From NCBI RefSeq assembly GCF_004208635.1, contig NZ_CP035806.1:620001-684000 (forward strand): DNA of 64,000 bases, written 5' to 3'. Shown one piece after another: positions 1-8,023 of this stretch. The stretch is from Leucobacter triazinivorans (lineage in GTDB: Bacteria; Actinomycetota; Actinomycetes; Actinomycetales; Microbacteriaceae). How positions within the stretch are numbered: position 1 is the first letter of the stretch; each line of letters begins with the position of its first letter. Under the pieces are notes generated by a model, which ran no database searches, was not told the DNA's origin, and saw only the letters and a program-made list of their open reading frames with translations. Position numbers and translations under genes: made by a program.

Positions 1-1258
1 AGGGCGGGAAGTTGTAGTGGTGCATGTAACGCTTCGACGTGGTGGGCGACAGCGAGTCGATCTGCTGCTCCATCTTCAGCATGTTCAGCGTGGAGACGCC
101 CAGGATCTGGGTCTCGCCGCGCTGGAAGATCGCCGAACCGTGCACGCGCGGGATCACCTGGACCTCGGCGTCGAGCGCGCGGATGTCGCGCAGGCCGCGA
201 CCGTCGATGCGAGCACCCTCGGTGAGGATGCGGCCGCGCACGATCTTCTTGGTGACCGACTTGTAGGCGCCCGACACCTGGCCCTCGGCCTCGGCCGGCA
301 GCTCACCGGCCGCGACCTTGGCCGCGACCGTCTCCTTGACGCGCGCCTTCAGTGCGTCGTCGGCGGCCTGGCGCTCCTGCTTGTCGGCGATCTGGTAGAT
401 GCCGGCGAGCTCGGTTTCAGCGAGCTGTGCGACCGCCGCGTAGACCTCATCGGAGTAGGGCAGGAACACGGGATACTCCTGCACCTCCTTGGCCGACTGC
501 GCCGCGAGCTGCTCCTGCGCCTTCACCAGCTGGGTGAGGAAGGGCTTCGCAGCTTCCAGGCCCTGTGCGACGACGGCCTCGTCGGGCTTGGTCGCGCCCG
601 CCTTGATGAGGTTCCACGACCCCTCGGTGGCCTCGGCCTCGACCATCATGATCGCGACATCCTCGGTGCCGTCGGCCTTCGTGATCACGCGGCCGGCGAC
701 CATCAGGTCGAACACGGCCTCCTTGATCTGCGCCTCGTTCGGGAACGCGACCCACTGGTCGCCGATGAGCGCCAGGCGCACGCCCGCGATGGGGCCGGAG
801 AAGGGCAGACCCGAGATCTGCGTCGACGCCGATGCGGCGTTGATCGCGAGGGCATCGTAGTACTCGCCCGGAGCGATGGACAGCACGGTCACGACGATCT
901 GCACCTCGTTGCGCAGGCCGTCGACGAACGACGGGCGCAGGGGGCGATCGATGAGACGGCAGACGAGGATCGCCTCGGTCGAGGGGCGGCCCTCGCGCCG
1001 GAAGAACGAGCCGGGAATCTTGCCCGCGGCGTACGAGCGCTCCTCGACATCGACGGTCAGCGGGAAGAAGTCGAAGTGATCCTTCGGCTGCTTCGACGCG
1101 CTGGTGGCCGAGAGGAGCATGGTCTCCTCGTCGAGGTAGGCGGCGACGGCGCCCTGCGCCTGCTGCGCGAGGCGGCCGGCCTCGAAACGGATGGTGCGCT
1201 TGCCGAACTTGCCGTTGTCGAGCACGGCCTCGGCGAACTTGATCTCAGGACCCTCCAC
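1..1258 (-). CDS. pnp: polyribonucleotide nucleotidyltransferase (PNPase), 5' part
   Basis: Phosphorolytic 3'-to-5' exoribonuclease of RNA turnover. Translated on the minus strand it gives about 419 residues beginning [16 protein letters not shown] and running off the window edge. The first RNase PH domain (about residues 10-145) carries the [15 protein letters not shown] segment and [10 protein letters not shown]. An all-helical linker follows, and the second RNase PH domain begins near [14 protein letters not shown]. The KH and S1 RNA-binding domains would lie outside the window. I chose the GTG at 1256-1258 because GAAGGAG sits 5-6 nt upstream and the product then begins as other actinobacterial PNPases do. 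The gene has a roughly 200-nt leader with a hairpin at its predicted 5' end. Its usual neighbour rpsO is about 46 kb away on the same strand. Identification is secure; only the 3' end is unseen. Confidence 0.95.
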   Translation of the reverse strand, partial: MEGPEIKFAEAVLDNGKFGKRTIRFEAGRLAQQAQGAVAAYLDEETMLLSATSASKQPKDHFDFFPLTVDVEERSYAAGKIPGSFFRREGRPSTEAILVCRLIDRPLRPSFVDGLRNEVQIVVTVLSIAPGEYYDALAINAASASTQISGLPFSGPIAGVRLALIGDQWVAFPNEAQIKEAVFDLMVAGRVITKADGTEDVAIMMVEAEATEGSWNLIKAGATKPDEAVVAQGLEAAKPFLTQLVKAQEQLAAQSAKEVQEYPVFLPYSDEVYAAVAQLAETELAGIYQIADKQERQAADDALKARVKETVAAKVAAGELPAEAEGQVSGAYKSVTKKIVRGRILTEGARIDGRGLRDIRALDAEVQVIPRVHGSAIFQRGETQILGVSTLNMLKMEQQIDSLSPTTSKRYMHHYNFPP

Positions 1259-1439
1259 GGGTACTCCTTCGTGTCAGAGGAGCGCGCGACGGGCAGCTCG
1301 AAGCGCTGCGAGCGTTCGCTGCGCAGCCGCCACGGGTGCTGATGTTCAGTAGACGAACACCCTGCACGGCGGAGGCGCGCAGGGGGATCCACCACCGAAG
1401 ACCAGCCCGCCAGCCGACGCGCTCGATATCTTCGTGATC

Positions 1440-1468
1440 GTGGGCGGAACGCCCACTCGTCCAGACTA
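1440..1468 (-). promoter_or_regulatory. candidate pnp promoter and 5'-terminal leader hairpin
   Basis: On the minus strand a TAGTCT box (1463-1468, fits TANNNT) is followed 6 nt later by a perfect 7-bp hairpin, GTGGGCG-TTC-CGCCCAC (1440-1456). If transcription starts about 7 nt after the -10 box, the mRNA begins with the first base of the hairpin, about 198 nt ahead of the pnp GTG. No good -35 is visible. In E. coli, pnp is autoregulated through a leader hairpin cut by RNase III; a parallel here is only inferred. Confidence 0.4.
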
Positions 1469-1522
1469 CCACCCGGCGCCCTGAAAGGCCCGAAACACCC
1501 TCAGGCTCGGAGAAGCGCGCGC

Positions 1523-2002
1523 CTACGCGTAGAACCCCTCCCGAAGGTTGATGCCGTACTCGAGCCAGGCTTTCATCGCCGCGAGCATGCCGGTCCAGCC
1601 CATGCAGTTGCCGAAGGCGGCTTCGGCTCCGGCGTCGGTGGGCCTCCAGGCCCGCTCCGTCACCCGCACCTCGGTGCGGGCACCGTCGCCGACCGGGCGG
1701 AACTCGAACGCCACCTCCGTGCCGTCCGTCTCCTGCGTGGTCGCCGGATCCCCGTCCCACCGCAGCACGATCCGCTCCGGTGCCCGGGCCTCGAGAACTC
1801 GCACCGGGAACGCTCCCGGGAAGTCGGCGAAGTCCCACTGCACGGCGACCCCGGGTTCGAGACGCCCCTCTGCTCCGCCCGTCGTGAAGTAGCGGCTGAG
1901 GATCGCGGGATCCGCGACGGCCTCGTAGACCTCCGCAGGCGGCCTCGAGACGAAGCCGAACACGGTGAACTGGAGCTCGGTCAGGTCTGCGTCTGCGCTC
2001 AT
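1523..2002 (-). CDS. SRPBCC (AHSA1-like) family protein
   Basis: Protein of 159 residues with a START/Bet v1-like fold of the activator-of-Hsp90-ATPase type. It shows an N-terminal FGFVSRPPAEVYEAVADP helix, the central VAVQWDF and RIVLRWDG strands, and a C-terminal WTGMLAAMKAWLEYGIN helix. Such proteins bind hydrophobic ligands or act in stress responses; the ligand cannot be read from sequence. No signal peptide or membrane segment is visible. There is no Shine-Dalgarno sequence. A TAGAGT -10 box ends exactly 6 nt before the ATG, so the mRNA is probably leaderless. It stands alone between pnp and serA. Confidence 0.8.
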   Translation of the reverse strand: MSADADLTELQFTVFGFVSRPPAEVYEAVADPAILSRYFTTGGAEGRLEPGVAVQWDFADFPGAFPVRVLEARAPERIVLRWDGDPATTQETDGTEVAFEFRPVGDGARTEVRVTERAWRPTDAGAEAAFGNCMGWTGMLAAMKAWLEYGINLREGFYA

Positions 2003-2008
2003 GCCGCG

Positions 2009-2014
2009 ACTCTA
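2009..2014 (-). promoter_or_regulatory. -10 box of a leaderless promoter (SRPBCC gene)
   Basis: TAGAGT on the minus strand, then CGCGGC, then ATG. A gap of 6 nt places the start site at or next to the first base of the codon. Confidence 0.5.
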
Positions 2015-2068
2015 CGCCGATCCACGGACCGAGTCACCCCTCGCACCAGCCTCTGCGAGGCTCAGATG

Positions 2069-2127
2069 GGCGATCGACACCCAGGAGGACGATTCTGCAG
2101 ATCGTGTACTCCTGGGCGCCGATCGCC
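2069..2127. repeat. palindromic intergenic repeat (GGCGATCGA family), copy 1
   Basis: Inverted repeat with 19-bp arms (2069-2087 and 2109-2127; 17 of 19 pair), arm ends GGCGATCG and CAGGAG. It lies just downstream of serA, so it can act as a serA terminator. A clearly related copy with the same arm ends and spacing occurs at 31832-31894, so this is a repeat family and not only a terminator. Confidence 0.6.
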
Positions 2128-2153
2128 TCCCCGAGTGCGAGTGCGTACCGCGA

Positions 2154-3746
2154 CTACAGCGCGTCGACGTCGATCGTCACCAGCCGCTCGGCGCCGATGG
2201 CCTCGCGCAGCCGCTCGATGATCGACTCATCGACCAGCGCGTCGACCGAGAGCACCGAGAGCGCGGTGCCCTTCTTCTCGTCGCGGGCGATCTGCAGTCC
2301 CGCGATATTGACGCCGGCCTCGCCGAGCAGGCTGCCGTAGACGGCGACGATGCCCGGGCGGTCCGTGTAGCTGAAGACGACGAGGTGCTCGGGGATGGGC
2401 AGCTCGACGTCGTAGCCGTTGATCTCGACGATCTTCTCGATCTGCTTCGGACCGGTGAGCGTACCCGAGACCGAGACTTGGGTGCCGTCGGTCAGCGAAC
2501 CGCGGATCGTGATGACGTTGCGGTAGCTCTCGGAGAGCGCGTCGACGGTGAACCGCACCTCGACGTCCCGCTGCTCGGCGAGCAGGGGCGCGTTGACGTA
2601 TGAGACCGGCTCGCTGACGATCTTCGAGAAGATGCCCTTGAGCGCGGCGAGCCGCAGAGCCTCGACGTTGCGCTCGGCGAGCTCTCCGTGCACCTCGATG
2701 TCGAGCGAGGCGAGCGGGCCGTCCGCGAGACCCGCGAAGACCTGTCCGAGCTTCTCCGTGAGCGGCAGGCCGGGGCGCACGTACTCGTCGATGACGCCGC
2801 CGGCCACGTTCACCGCATCGGGCACGAGATCGCCGGCGAGCGCGAGGCGCACCGACTTCGCCACCGAGACGCCCGCCTTCTCCTGGGCTTCGGCGGTCGA
2901 CGCGCCGAGGTGCGGAGTGACGTTGACGTTCGGCAGTCCGGTCAGCGAGGTGTCGGCCGGCGGCTCGTGCATGAACACATCGAGCGCCGCGCCGGCGATC
3001 TGGCCCTCGTTCAGCGCCTCGGTGAGCGCGTGCTCGTCGATCAGGCCGCCGCGTGCCACGTTCACGACGTAGGCGGAGGGCTTCATGGCACGCAGCTGCT
3101 CGGCCCCGATCATCCCGAGGGTCTCGGGAGTGCGGGGCATGTGGATTGTGAGGAAATCGGCGCGCTCGACCAGCTCGTCGAGGGTGACGAGCTGCACCCC
3201 GAGCTGCTGGGCGCGCGTCGCGGTGACGTAGGGGTCGTAGGCGACGAGCTCCACCCCGAAGCCGCGCAGACGTTCTGCGACGAGCGCTCCGATGCGACCG
3301 AGACCGATGATCCCGACCGTCTTCTCGTAGAGCTCGACGCCGGTGAACGACGAGCGCTTCCACTCCCCCGCGGAGAGCGAGGCGTGGGCCCGCGGCAGGT
3401 GACGCGCGAGTCCCAGGATGTGCGAGACGGTGAGCTCGGCGGCGCTGATGATGTTGGATGTGGGGGCGTTGACCACCATGACGCCCGCCTGGGTGGCGGC
3501 CTTGATGTCGACGTTGTCGAGGCCGACACCCGCCCGGGCCACGATCTTCAGCCGCGGCGCCCAGCCGAGCGCCTCGGCGTCGATCTGCGTGGCGGAGCGC
3601 ACGAGCACCGCGTCGGCTGCCTGGAGCGCCGAGCGCAGCGCGTCGCGGTCGGTCCCGTCGACGTGCACCACCTCGAAGTCGGGGCCGAGCGCGGCGATGG
3701 TGGCGGGCGAGAGTTGTTCGGCGATCAGCACGACCGGCGCAGACAT
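2154..3746 (-). CDS. serA: D-3-phosphoglycerate dehydrogenase
   Basis: Catalyses NAD-dependent oxidation of 3-phosphoglycerate, the first committed step of serine synthesis in the cytosol. The 530-residue length fits the long actinobacterial form. It contains a split substrate-binding domain, the Rossmann domain with GLGRIG at 148-153, and the catalytic Arg in NVARGGLIDE. The catalytic His is in TPHLGAST. An intervening ASB domain (about 315-450) and a C-terminal ACT domain (FSYTDRPGIVAVYGSLLGEA) follow, the ACT domain being the usual serine sensor. The ATG at 3744-3746 is preferred over the adjacent TTG because GAAGGAA lies 7 nt upstream. It is monocistronic, with a TAGACT -10 candidate about 60 nt upstream. 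Confidence 0.96.
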   Translation of the reverse strand: MSAPVVLIAEQLSPATIAALGPDFEVVHVDGTDRDALRSALQAADAVLVRSATQIDAEALGWAPRLKIVARAGVGLDNVDIKAATQAGVMVVNAPTSNIISAAELTVSHILGLARHLPRAHASLSAGEWKRSSFTGVELYEKTVGIIGLGRIGALVAERLRGFGVELVAYDPYVTATRAQQLGVQLVTLDELVERADFLTIHMPRTPETLGMIGAEQLRAMKPSAYVVNVARGGLIDEHALTEALNEGQIAGAALDVFMHEPPADTSLTGLPNVNVTPHLGASTAEAQEKAGVSVAKSVRLALAGDLVPDAVNVAGGVIDEYVRPGLPLTEKLGQVFAGLADGPLASLDIEVHGELAERNVEALRLAALKGIFSKIVSEPVSYVNAPLLAEQRDVEVRFTVDALSESYRNVITIRGSLTDGTQVSVSGTLTGPKQIEKIVEINGYDVELPIPEHLVVFSYTDRPGIVAVYGSLLGEAGVNIAGLQIARDEKKGTALSVLSVDALVDESIIERLREAIGAERLVTIDVDAL

Positions 3747-3805
3747 CAAGCGGTTCCTTCGGAGTCGGCGGCAAAAAACGACCCGGCGCGCAGCACCGGG
3801 GTTTC

Positions 3806-3811
3806 AGTCTA
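3806..3811 (-). promoter_or_regulatory. candidate serA -10 box
   Basis: TAGACT on the minus strand inside GGGGTAGACTGAAACCCC. It would give a leader of about 53 nt carrying the GAAGGAA ribosome site. No convincing -35. Confidence 0.35.
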
Positions 3812-3980
3812 CCCCGCGAAGGGTTCCCGAATCTTCCGGGCACGGCGGATTCCCTCTCGCCGCACCCGCTCGAGTCTCGTCAGGACCCTCGCTGCGCCGA
3901 GGGGGGATCCGACGCATCGCTGCACTCCTCGCTCCATCTGCGTCCCGAGAGTCTCCGCGATTCGGATATCGCAGCGACGC

Positions 3981-4304
3981 TCAGGAGGCGAAGAACCCGG
4001 ACTGGGGCACGAGGTGCATCACTTCGAGCTGCACAGCGGCGACCACGCCGAGGCCCGCGGCGAGCACCAGCACCCGCAGCGCCGCCGTCCGCCCCCTGGC
4101 GAGGAAGAGCGAGAGCGAGAACACCACCACCGGCAGCAGCACCCCGAATCCCAGCCAGAACCATCCGGCGGGGGTCATCGACAGCCCCATCGTCGCCGCC
4201 ATTTGGGGCAGCAGCACGAGGTTGCCGATCCCCGCGACCACGGTGGAGATGTACAGACCGGTGAGCAGGATGCCGATAGTCCAGGCGAAGATCCGGCCCG
4301 CCAT
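3981..4304 (-). CDS. small membrane protein, unknown function
   Basis: Protein of 107 residues with three predicted membrane helices (about 5-30, 42-66 and 74-96) and almost no soluble part. I do not recognise the family. Its ATG overlaps the stop of the upstream membrane-protein gene (TGATG), so the two are translationally coupled and probably act together in the membrane. The last codons lie in CGACGCTCAGGAGG, which resembles one arm of the palindromic repeat at 31832-31894; this may be coincidence. Confidence 0.7.
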   Translation of the reverse strand: MAGRIFAWTIGILLTGLYISTVVAGIGNLVLLPQMAATMGLSMTPAGWFWLGFGVLLPVVVFSLSLFLARGRTAALRVLVLAAGLGVVAAVQLEVMHLVPQSGFFAS

Positions 4305-4801
4305 CAGGAACCGCCCCCCGCGAAGACCGGAAGCGGCAGCAGCACGACCGCTCCGATCACGATCCAGAGCGCCATCCTGCGGGCGCCCGCCTCGCGATTG
4401 AGCAGCAGCGCGGCGAGGAACCAGAGCAGGGGCGCGAGCGGCGCCGCCCAGAACACGAGCTGCTGCAGCAGGGCGCCGAGCGCCCCGCTCGCAGCGGCGA
4501 GCTCGGCGTTCACACCGGCGTAGAACTGCGCCCAGCTCAGCCAGATCCAGGCGTAGAGCAGATAGAGGCCGCCGAAGACCCCGAGCATCACGAGCGCACC
4601 GTTGCTGAGCTCTGGGCGCGCCGCGACGTCCGATTCGTCGTCACGGGGCACCGCACCCGCGTCGGCATCGGCATCGGCATCGTTCGGGGACTCGGCAGGG
4701 GCGGCGCCCGCTGCGGGTGCCGCGGTCTCGGGATCGGCCTCCACCGTCCAGCCGCTCGCGAGCACACTCTCGCGCGTCTCGCGGGCCGTCTTCTTTCGCA
4801 T
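4304..4801 (-). CDS. membrane protein with acidic, Ala/Asp-rich N-terminal tail
   Basis: Protein of 165 residues. Residues 1-65 are polar and of low complexity (DADADADAG). Three hydrophobic helices follow (about 68-90, 105-130, 143-162). Function unknown; proteins like this occur in Microbacteriaceae without assigned roles. It is the first gene of a two-gene unit with the 107-residue membrane protein. The ATG is preceded by TAGGGT and a 6-nt gap with no Shine-Dalgarno, suggesting a leaderless transcript. Confidence 0.7.
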   Translation of the reverse strand: MRKKTARETRESVLASGWTVEADPETAAPAAGAAPAESPNDADADADAGAVPRDDESDVAARPELSNGALVMLGVFGGLYLLYAWIWLSWAQFYAGVNAELAAASGALGALLQQLVFWAAPLAPLLWFLAALLLNREAGARRMALWIVIGAVVLLPLPVFAGGGS

Positions 4802-4807
4802 GGTTCC

Positions 4808-4813
4808 ACCCTA
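4808..4813 (-). promoter_or_regulatory. -10 box of a leaderless promoter (two-gene membrane operon)
   Basis: TAGGGT, then GGAACC, then ATG on the minus strand; a 6-nt gap as at the other leaderless genes of this window. Confidence 0.5.
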
Positions 4814-4954
4814 GCGATCCGCGGCTCGGAGACCCCGGTGAGCGCGGAGCGGCTGCGCACCGGCCTGCGGGTGCGGGTCCGCCTCGCGCACACCCGGGCG
4901 GCCTTCCCGGGCAGCCTTCCCAGGCGGCCTTCCCGGGCGGCGCCGACGCGGCTC

Positions 4955-4960
4955 TAGGCT
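4955..4960 (+). promoter_or_regulatory. -10 box of a leaderless promoter (hrpB)
   Basis: TAGGCT, then 6 nt, then GTG (4967-4969). The spacing favours the second of two tandem GTG codons as the start. Confidence 0.5.
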
Positions 4961-4966
4961 GGTGTG

Positions 4967-7654
4967 GTGCACCTCTTCGACCTCGACGCGATCGGTGCGG
5001 GCCTGCCCGTCGGCGCCTCCCGCGCCGAACTGGAGTCGGCTGCGGCGTCGGGCGCCATGGTCGTCACGGCGCCGCCCGGCACCGGCAAGACCACCCTCGT
5101 GCCGCCGCTCGTGGCGAATCTGCTCGCGGCGCGCGGGATCGGATCCGACCGGGTGCTCCTCACCCAGCCGCGCCGGGTGGCCGTGCGGGCCGCGGCCTCG
5201 CGCATCGCGGAACTCGACGGGAGCGCGCTGGGCGGGCACGTCGGTTTCACGGTGCGCGGCGAGCGACGGGTCGGCGACACCACCCGGATCGAGGCGGTCA
5301 CGCCCGGCGTGCTGCTGCGCAGGTTACTCGCCGATCCGTCGCTCGCGGGCGTCGGCGCCGTCATCCTCGACGAGGTGCACGAGCGCTCGCTCGACGGCGA
5401 CCTGCTGCTCGGCATGGTCTCCGAGCTGCGGCAGCTGCGGGAGGACCTGATCGTGGTGGCGATGTCCGCGACGCTCGACTCGGCCCGCACCGCGGAGCTG
5501 CTGGGCTCTGCCGGGGATGCCGGGGATGCCGGGGATACCGGGACTGCCGGAGATACCGGGACTGCCGGGGATACCGGGACTGCCGGGGATGCCGGGACTG
5601 CCGCGGGCGCCGGGACTGCTGGATCCGTGCCCGCGCGTGTCGTCGACGTCCCGTCCCCGCTGCACCCGCTGCGCCTCGACTACGCCCCGTTCACCGGCGA
5701 GCGTGTGGACCGGCGGGGCGTCGCCCGGGAGTACCTCGCGCACCTCGCCCGCGTCACCGTCGCTGCGCAGCGGGCCGAGCGGTGCGACGCGCTGGTATTC
5801 GTACCGGGCGCGCGCGAGGTGGACGAGGTCGTGCGACTGCTGAGGACGGAGGCTCTTCCAGAGGGACGGGAGCCGGCCGTCGAGATTCTGGCGCTGCACG
5901 GACGCCTTCCCGCGCGCGAGCAGGATCGCGCGGTGCGCGGCCGAGGACCGGGGGATCCCCCGCGCATCGTGGTGAGCACCGCACTGGCCGAGAGCTCGCT
6001 CACCGTTCCCGGAGTGCGCCTCGTGGTCGATTCAGGCCTCGCGCGCGAGCTGCGCCGCGACCGGGCGAGGAGCATGACCGGACTCGTCACCGTGAGCGCC
6101 TCGCAGGCGAGCGCCGAGCAGCGCGCCGGGCGCGCGGCCCGTCAGGCGCCGGGACGCGCCGTGCGCGTGTACTCCGAGGCCGACTACGCCCGAATGCCGG
6201 CCGCGGCGATGCCCGAGATCTCCTCCGCCGACCTCACCGATGCGGCTCTGCTGCTCGCCGCGTGGGGCACGCCCGAGGGTGCCGGGCTGGCCCTACCGAC
6301 ACTCCCACCGGCAGCGGCCATGCGAGAGGCCGTGGCGGTGCTGGGTGCGCTGCAGCTGATCGACGCAGCGGGCCGCCCCACCTCACTGGGCGCGCACATC
6401 GCGCGGCTGCCGGTGGGCGTCCGAGAGGCGAGAGCCCTGCTCGAGGGCACGGCCCTCCTGGATGACGCGCGCACCGTCGCCGAGGTTGTGGCGGCGATCT
6501 CGGACGACCACCGCGATCCGGGCGCCGACCTGCCCCGACTGCTCCGAGAACTGCGCTCCGGCCGCGCACCCGGGTCGGCTCGCTGGCGCCGAGAGAGCCG
6601 GCGCCTCGAGCGCATCGCGGAGGCCGAGACGCCCGCGGGCCGCGCTGCGGCTCGCACAGGCCTTCCCGGCGTCGTCGTGGCGCTGGCCAGGCCCGAGTGG
6701 ATCGCGCGAAGAGTGGGAGACGGGTCCCGCGCCTACCTGCTTGCGAGCGGCACCCGGGCAGCCCTTCCGGAGGGCAGCGGGCTCCTGGCGAGCGAGTGGG
6801 TCGCGGTGCGGGAGGTGCAGCGCGTCGACGGCCGCGTCGCGGACGGGACGGGTGCGGTGATCCGGCTCGCCGCACCGCTGACCGAGGAGCACGCTCTGCA
6901 CTGCGCAGGGCGGCTCGTCACGCGTCAGCGATCCGCGCGCATCGAGGACGGCCGGGTGCGCGTGCGCGAGCAGCGCCGGCTCGGCGCGATCCTGCTCGTC
7001 TCAACGCCCGTGAGCCCCACGGCCGAGGATACCGGCCCGGCGTTCGCCGCCCACCTGCGGGAGGCGGGTCTCGGAGCGCTGCAGTGGTCAGAGGCGGGAT
7101 CCGCCCTGCGGGCCCGTCTCGCGCTGCTGCACCGCGAGCTCGGCGCGCCCTGGCCGGCGATGGACGACGCGTCCCTGCTGCGCGGGATCGAGGACTGGCT
7201 CGGGCCGGACCTCGAGCGATTGCGACCGGACGCCTCCCTCCATCGCATCGACGCGGCCGCGGCCCTGCGCCGCCTGCTGCCCTGGCCCGACGCGGCGCGA
7301 CTCGACGAGCTCGCACCCGAGCGCCTCGCGGTGCCCTCGGGATCGACGGTGCGGATCGAGTATCCGGACCCGAACGGGGGCGCCGATGCAGGGCGACCCG
7401 TCGTCGCGGTGAAGCTGCAGGAGCTCTTCGGCCTCGCGCAGACCCCGCGGCTGATCGACGGACGGATTCCGATCCTGTTCCACCTGCTCTCCCCCGCACG
7501 CCGCCCGCTCGCCGTCACCGACGACCTGTCATCGTTCTGGAACGGCCCGTACCAGCAGGTGCGCCGCGAGATGCGCGGCCGCTACCCGAAGCACCCCTGG
7601 CCAGAGGATCCCTGGACCGCCGAGGCCACCGCGCGCACGAAGCGCCGCTCCTGA
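4967..7654 (+). CDS. hrpB: ATP-dependent helicase HrpB
   Basis: DEAH/RHA-type helicase of about 895 residues; the biological role of HrpB in bacteria is poorly known. Motif I is APPGTGKTT (about 35-43), motif II DEVH in VILDEVHERS (about 130-137), and motif III SATLD. The helicase C domain has VSTALAESSLTVPGVRLVVDSG and the motif VI-like QRAGRAARQAPGRAVRVYS. The C-terminal HrpB domain ends GPYQQVRREMRGRYPKHPWPED-like, as in the family. Between the two RecA domains (residues about 182-217) lies a Gly/Asp/Thr/Ala repeat encoded by a 9-bp tandem array, an insertion not needed by the fold. The leaderless promoter sets the start at 4967; GTG 4964 is the alternative. Confidence 0.93.
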   Translation: MHLFDLDAIGAGLPVGASRAELESAAASGAMVVTAPPGTGKTTLVPPLVANLLAARGIGSDRVLLTQPRRVAVRAAASRIAELDGSALGGHVGFTVRGERRVGDTTRIEAVTPGVLLRRLLADPSLAGVGAVILDEVHERSLDGDLLLGMVSELRQLREDLIVVAMSATLDSARTAELLGSAGDAGDAGDTGTAGDTGTAGDTGTAGDAGTAAGAGTAGSVPARVVDVPSPLHPLRLDYAPFTGERVDRRGVAREYLAHLARVTVAAQRAERCDALVFVPGAREVDEVVRLLRTEALPEGREPAVEILALHGRLPAREQDRAVRGRGPGDPPRIVVSTALAESSLTVPGVRLVVDSGLARELRRDRARSMTGLVTVSASQASAEQRAGRAARQAPGRAVRVYSEADYARMPAAAMPEISSADLTDAALLLAAWGTPEGAGLALPTLPPAAAMREAVAVLGALQLIDAAGRPTSLGAHIARLPVGVREARALLEGTALLDDARTVAEVVAAISDDHRDPGADLPRLLRELRSGRAPGSARWRRESRRLERIAEAETPAGRAAARTGLPGVVVALARPEWIARRVGDGSRAYLLASGTRAALPEGSGLLASEWVAVREVQRVDGRVADGTGAVIRLAAPLTEEHALHCAGRLVTRQRSARIEDGRVRVREQRRLGAILLVSTPVSPTAEDTGPAFAAHLREAGLGALQWSEAGSALRARLALLHRELGAPWPAMDDASLLRGIEDWLGPDLERLRPDASLHRIDAAAALRRLLPWPDAARLDELAPERLAVPSGSTVRIEYPDPNGGADAGRPVVAVKLQELFGLAQTPRLIDGRIPILFHLLSPARRPLAVTDDLSSFWNGPYQQVRREMRGRYPKHPWPEDPWTAEATARTKRRS
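5510..5617 (+). repeat. 9-bp in-frame tandem repeat inside hrpB
   Basis: Twelve contiguous 9-bp units of the form GCCGGGGAT / ACCGGGACT encode Ala-Gly-Asp and Thr-Gly-Thr tripeptides. Because the period is a multiple of three, copy-number change keeps the frame. Confidence 0.9.
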
Positions 7655-8003
7655 CGCGGATCCCGCTTCTCCCGCTTCTCCCGCGGATCCGCTTCTCCCG
7701 CTCCTCCCGCGGATCTCGCTTCTCCCGTTCCTGACGCGGATCCCGCTTCTCCCGCTCCTGACGCGGATCCCGCTTCTCCCCCTTCTCCCCCTTCTCCCCT
7801 CTCGCCGTCCGCTGAGATCCTGGTCTCACCCCTACCGCCGAGATCCCGTTTTCTGTCGCAATCGAGGACGCCCTGCGACAGAAAACGGGATCTCGGGAAG
7901 GAATCATTCCGGGCAGGAGTCCTTCCGGCAGGAGTCCTTCCGGCAGGAAACCTCTCCGGCAGGAATCATCTCAGGCAGGAAACCTCTCCGGCAGGAATCC
8001 GCA
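7655..8003. repeat. repeat-filled intergenic region with a 22-bp perfect palindrome
   Basis: No gene is seen between hrpB and the ABC permease. 7655-7800 is a tandem array of GCGGATCCCGCTTCTCCC-like units. 7839-7895 is a perfect inverted repeat with 22-bp arms (CGAGATCCCGTTTTCTGTCG plus CA) and a 13-nt loop. 7912-8003 is a 15-16 bp tandem array of GGCAGGAGTCCTTCC-like units. The palindrome belongs to a family with a second copy at 28356-28412. It could also act as a bidirectional terminator between the convergent neighbours. Confidence 0.75.
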
Positions 8004-8023
8004 GGGGCTCCCCACGGATCGTC

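Noticed and set aside
7912..8003. Array of short repeats resembling a CRISPR; also 11866-11986.
   Set aside because: Units are contiguous, with no unique spacers of constant length, and no cas genes are in the window.
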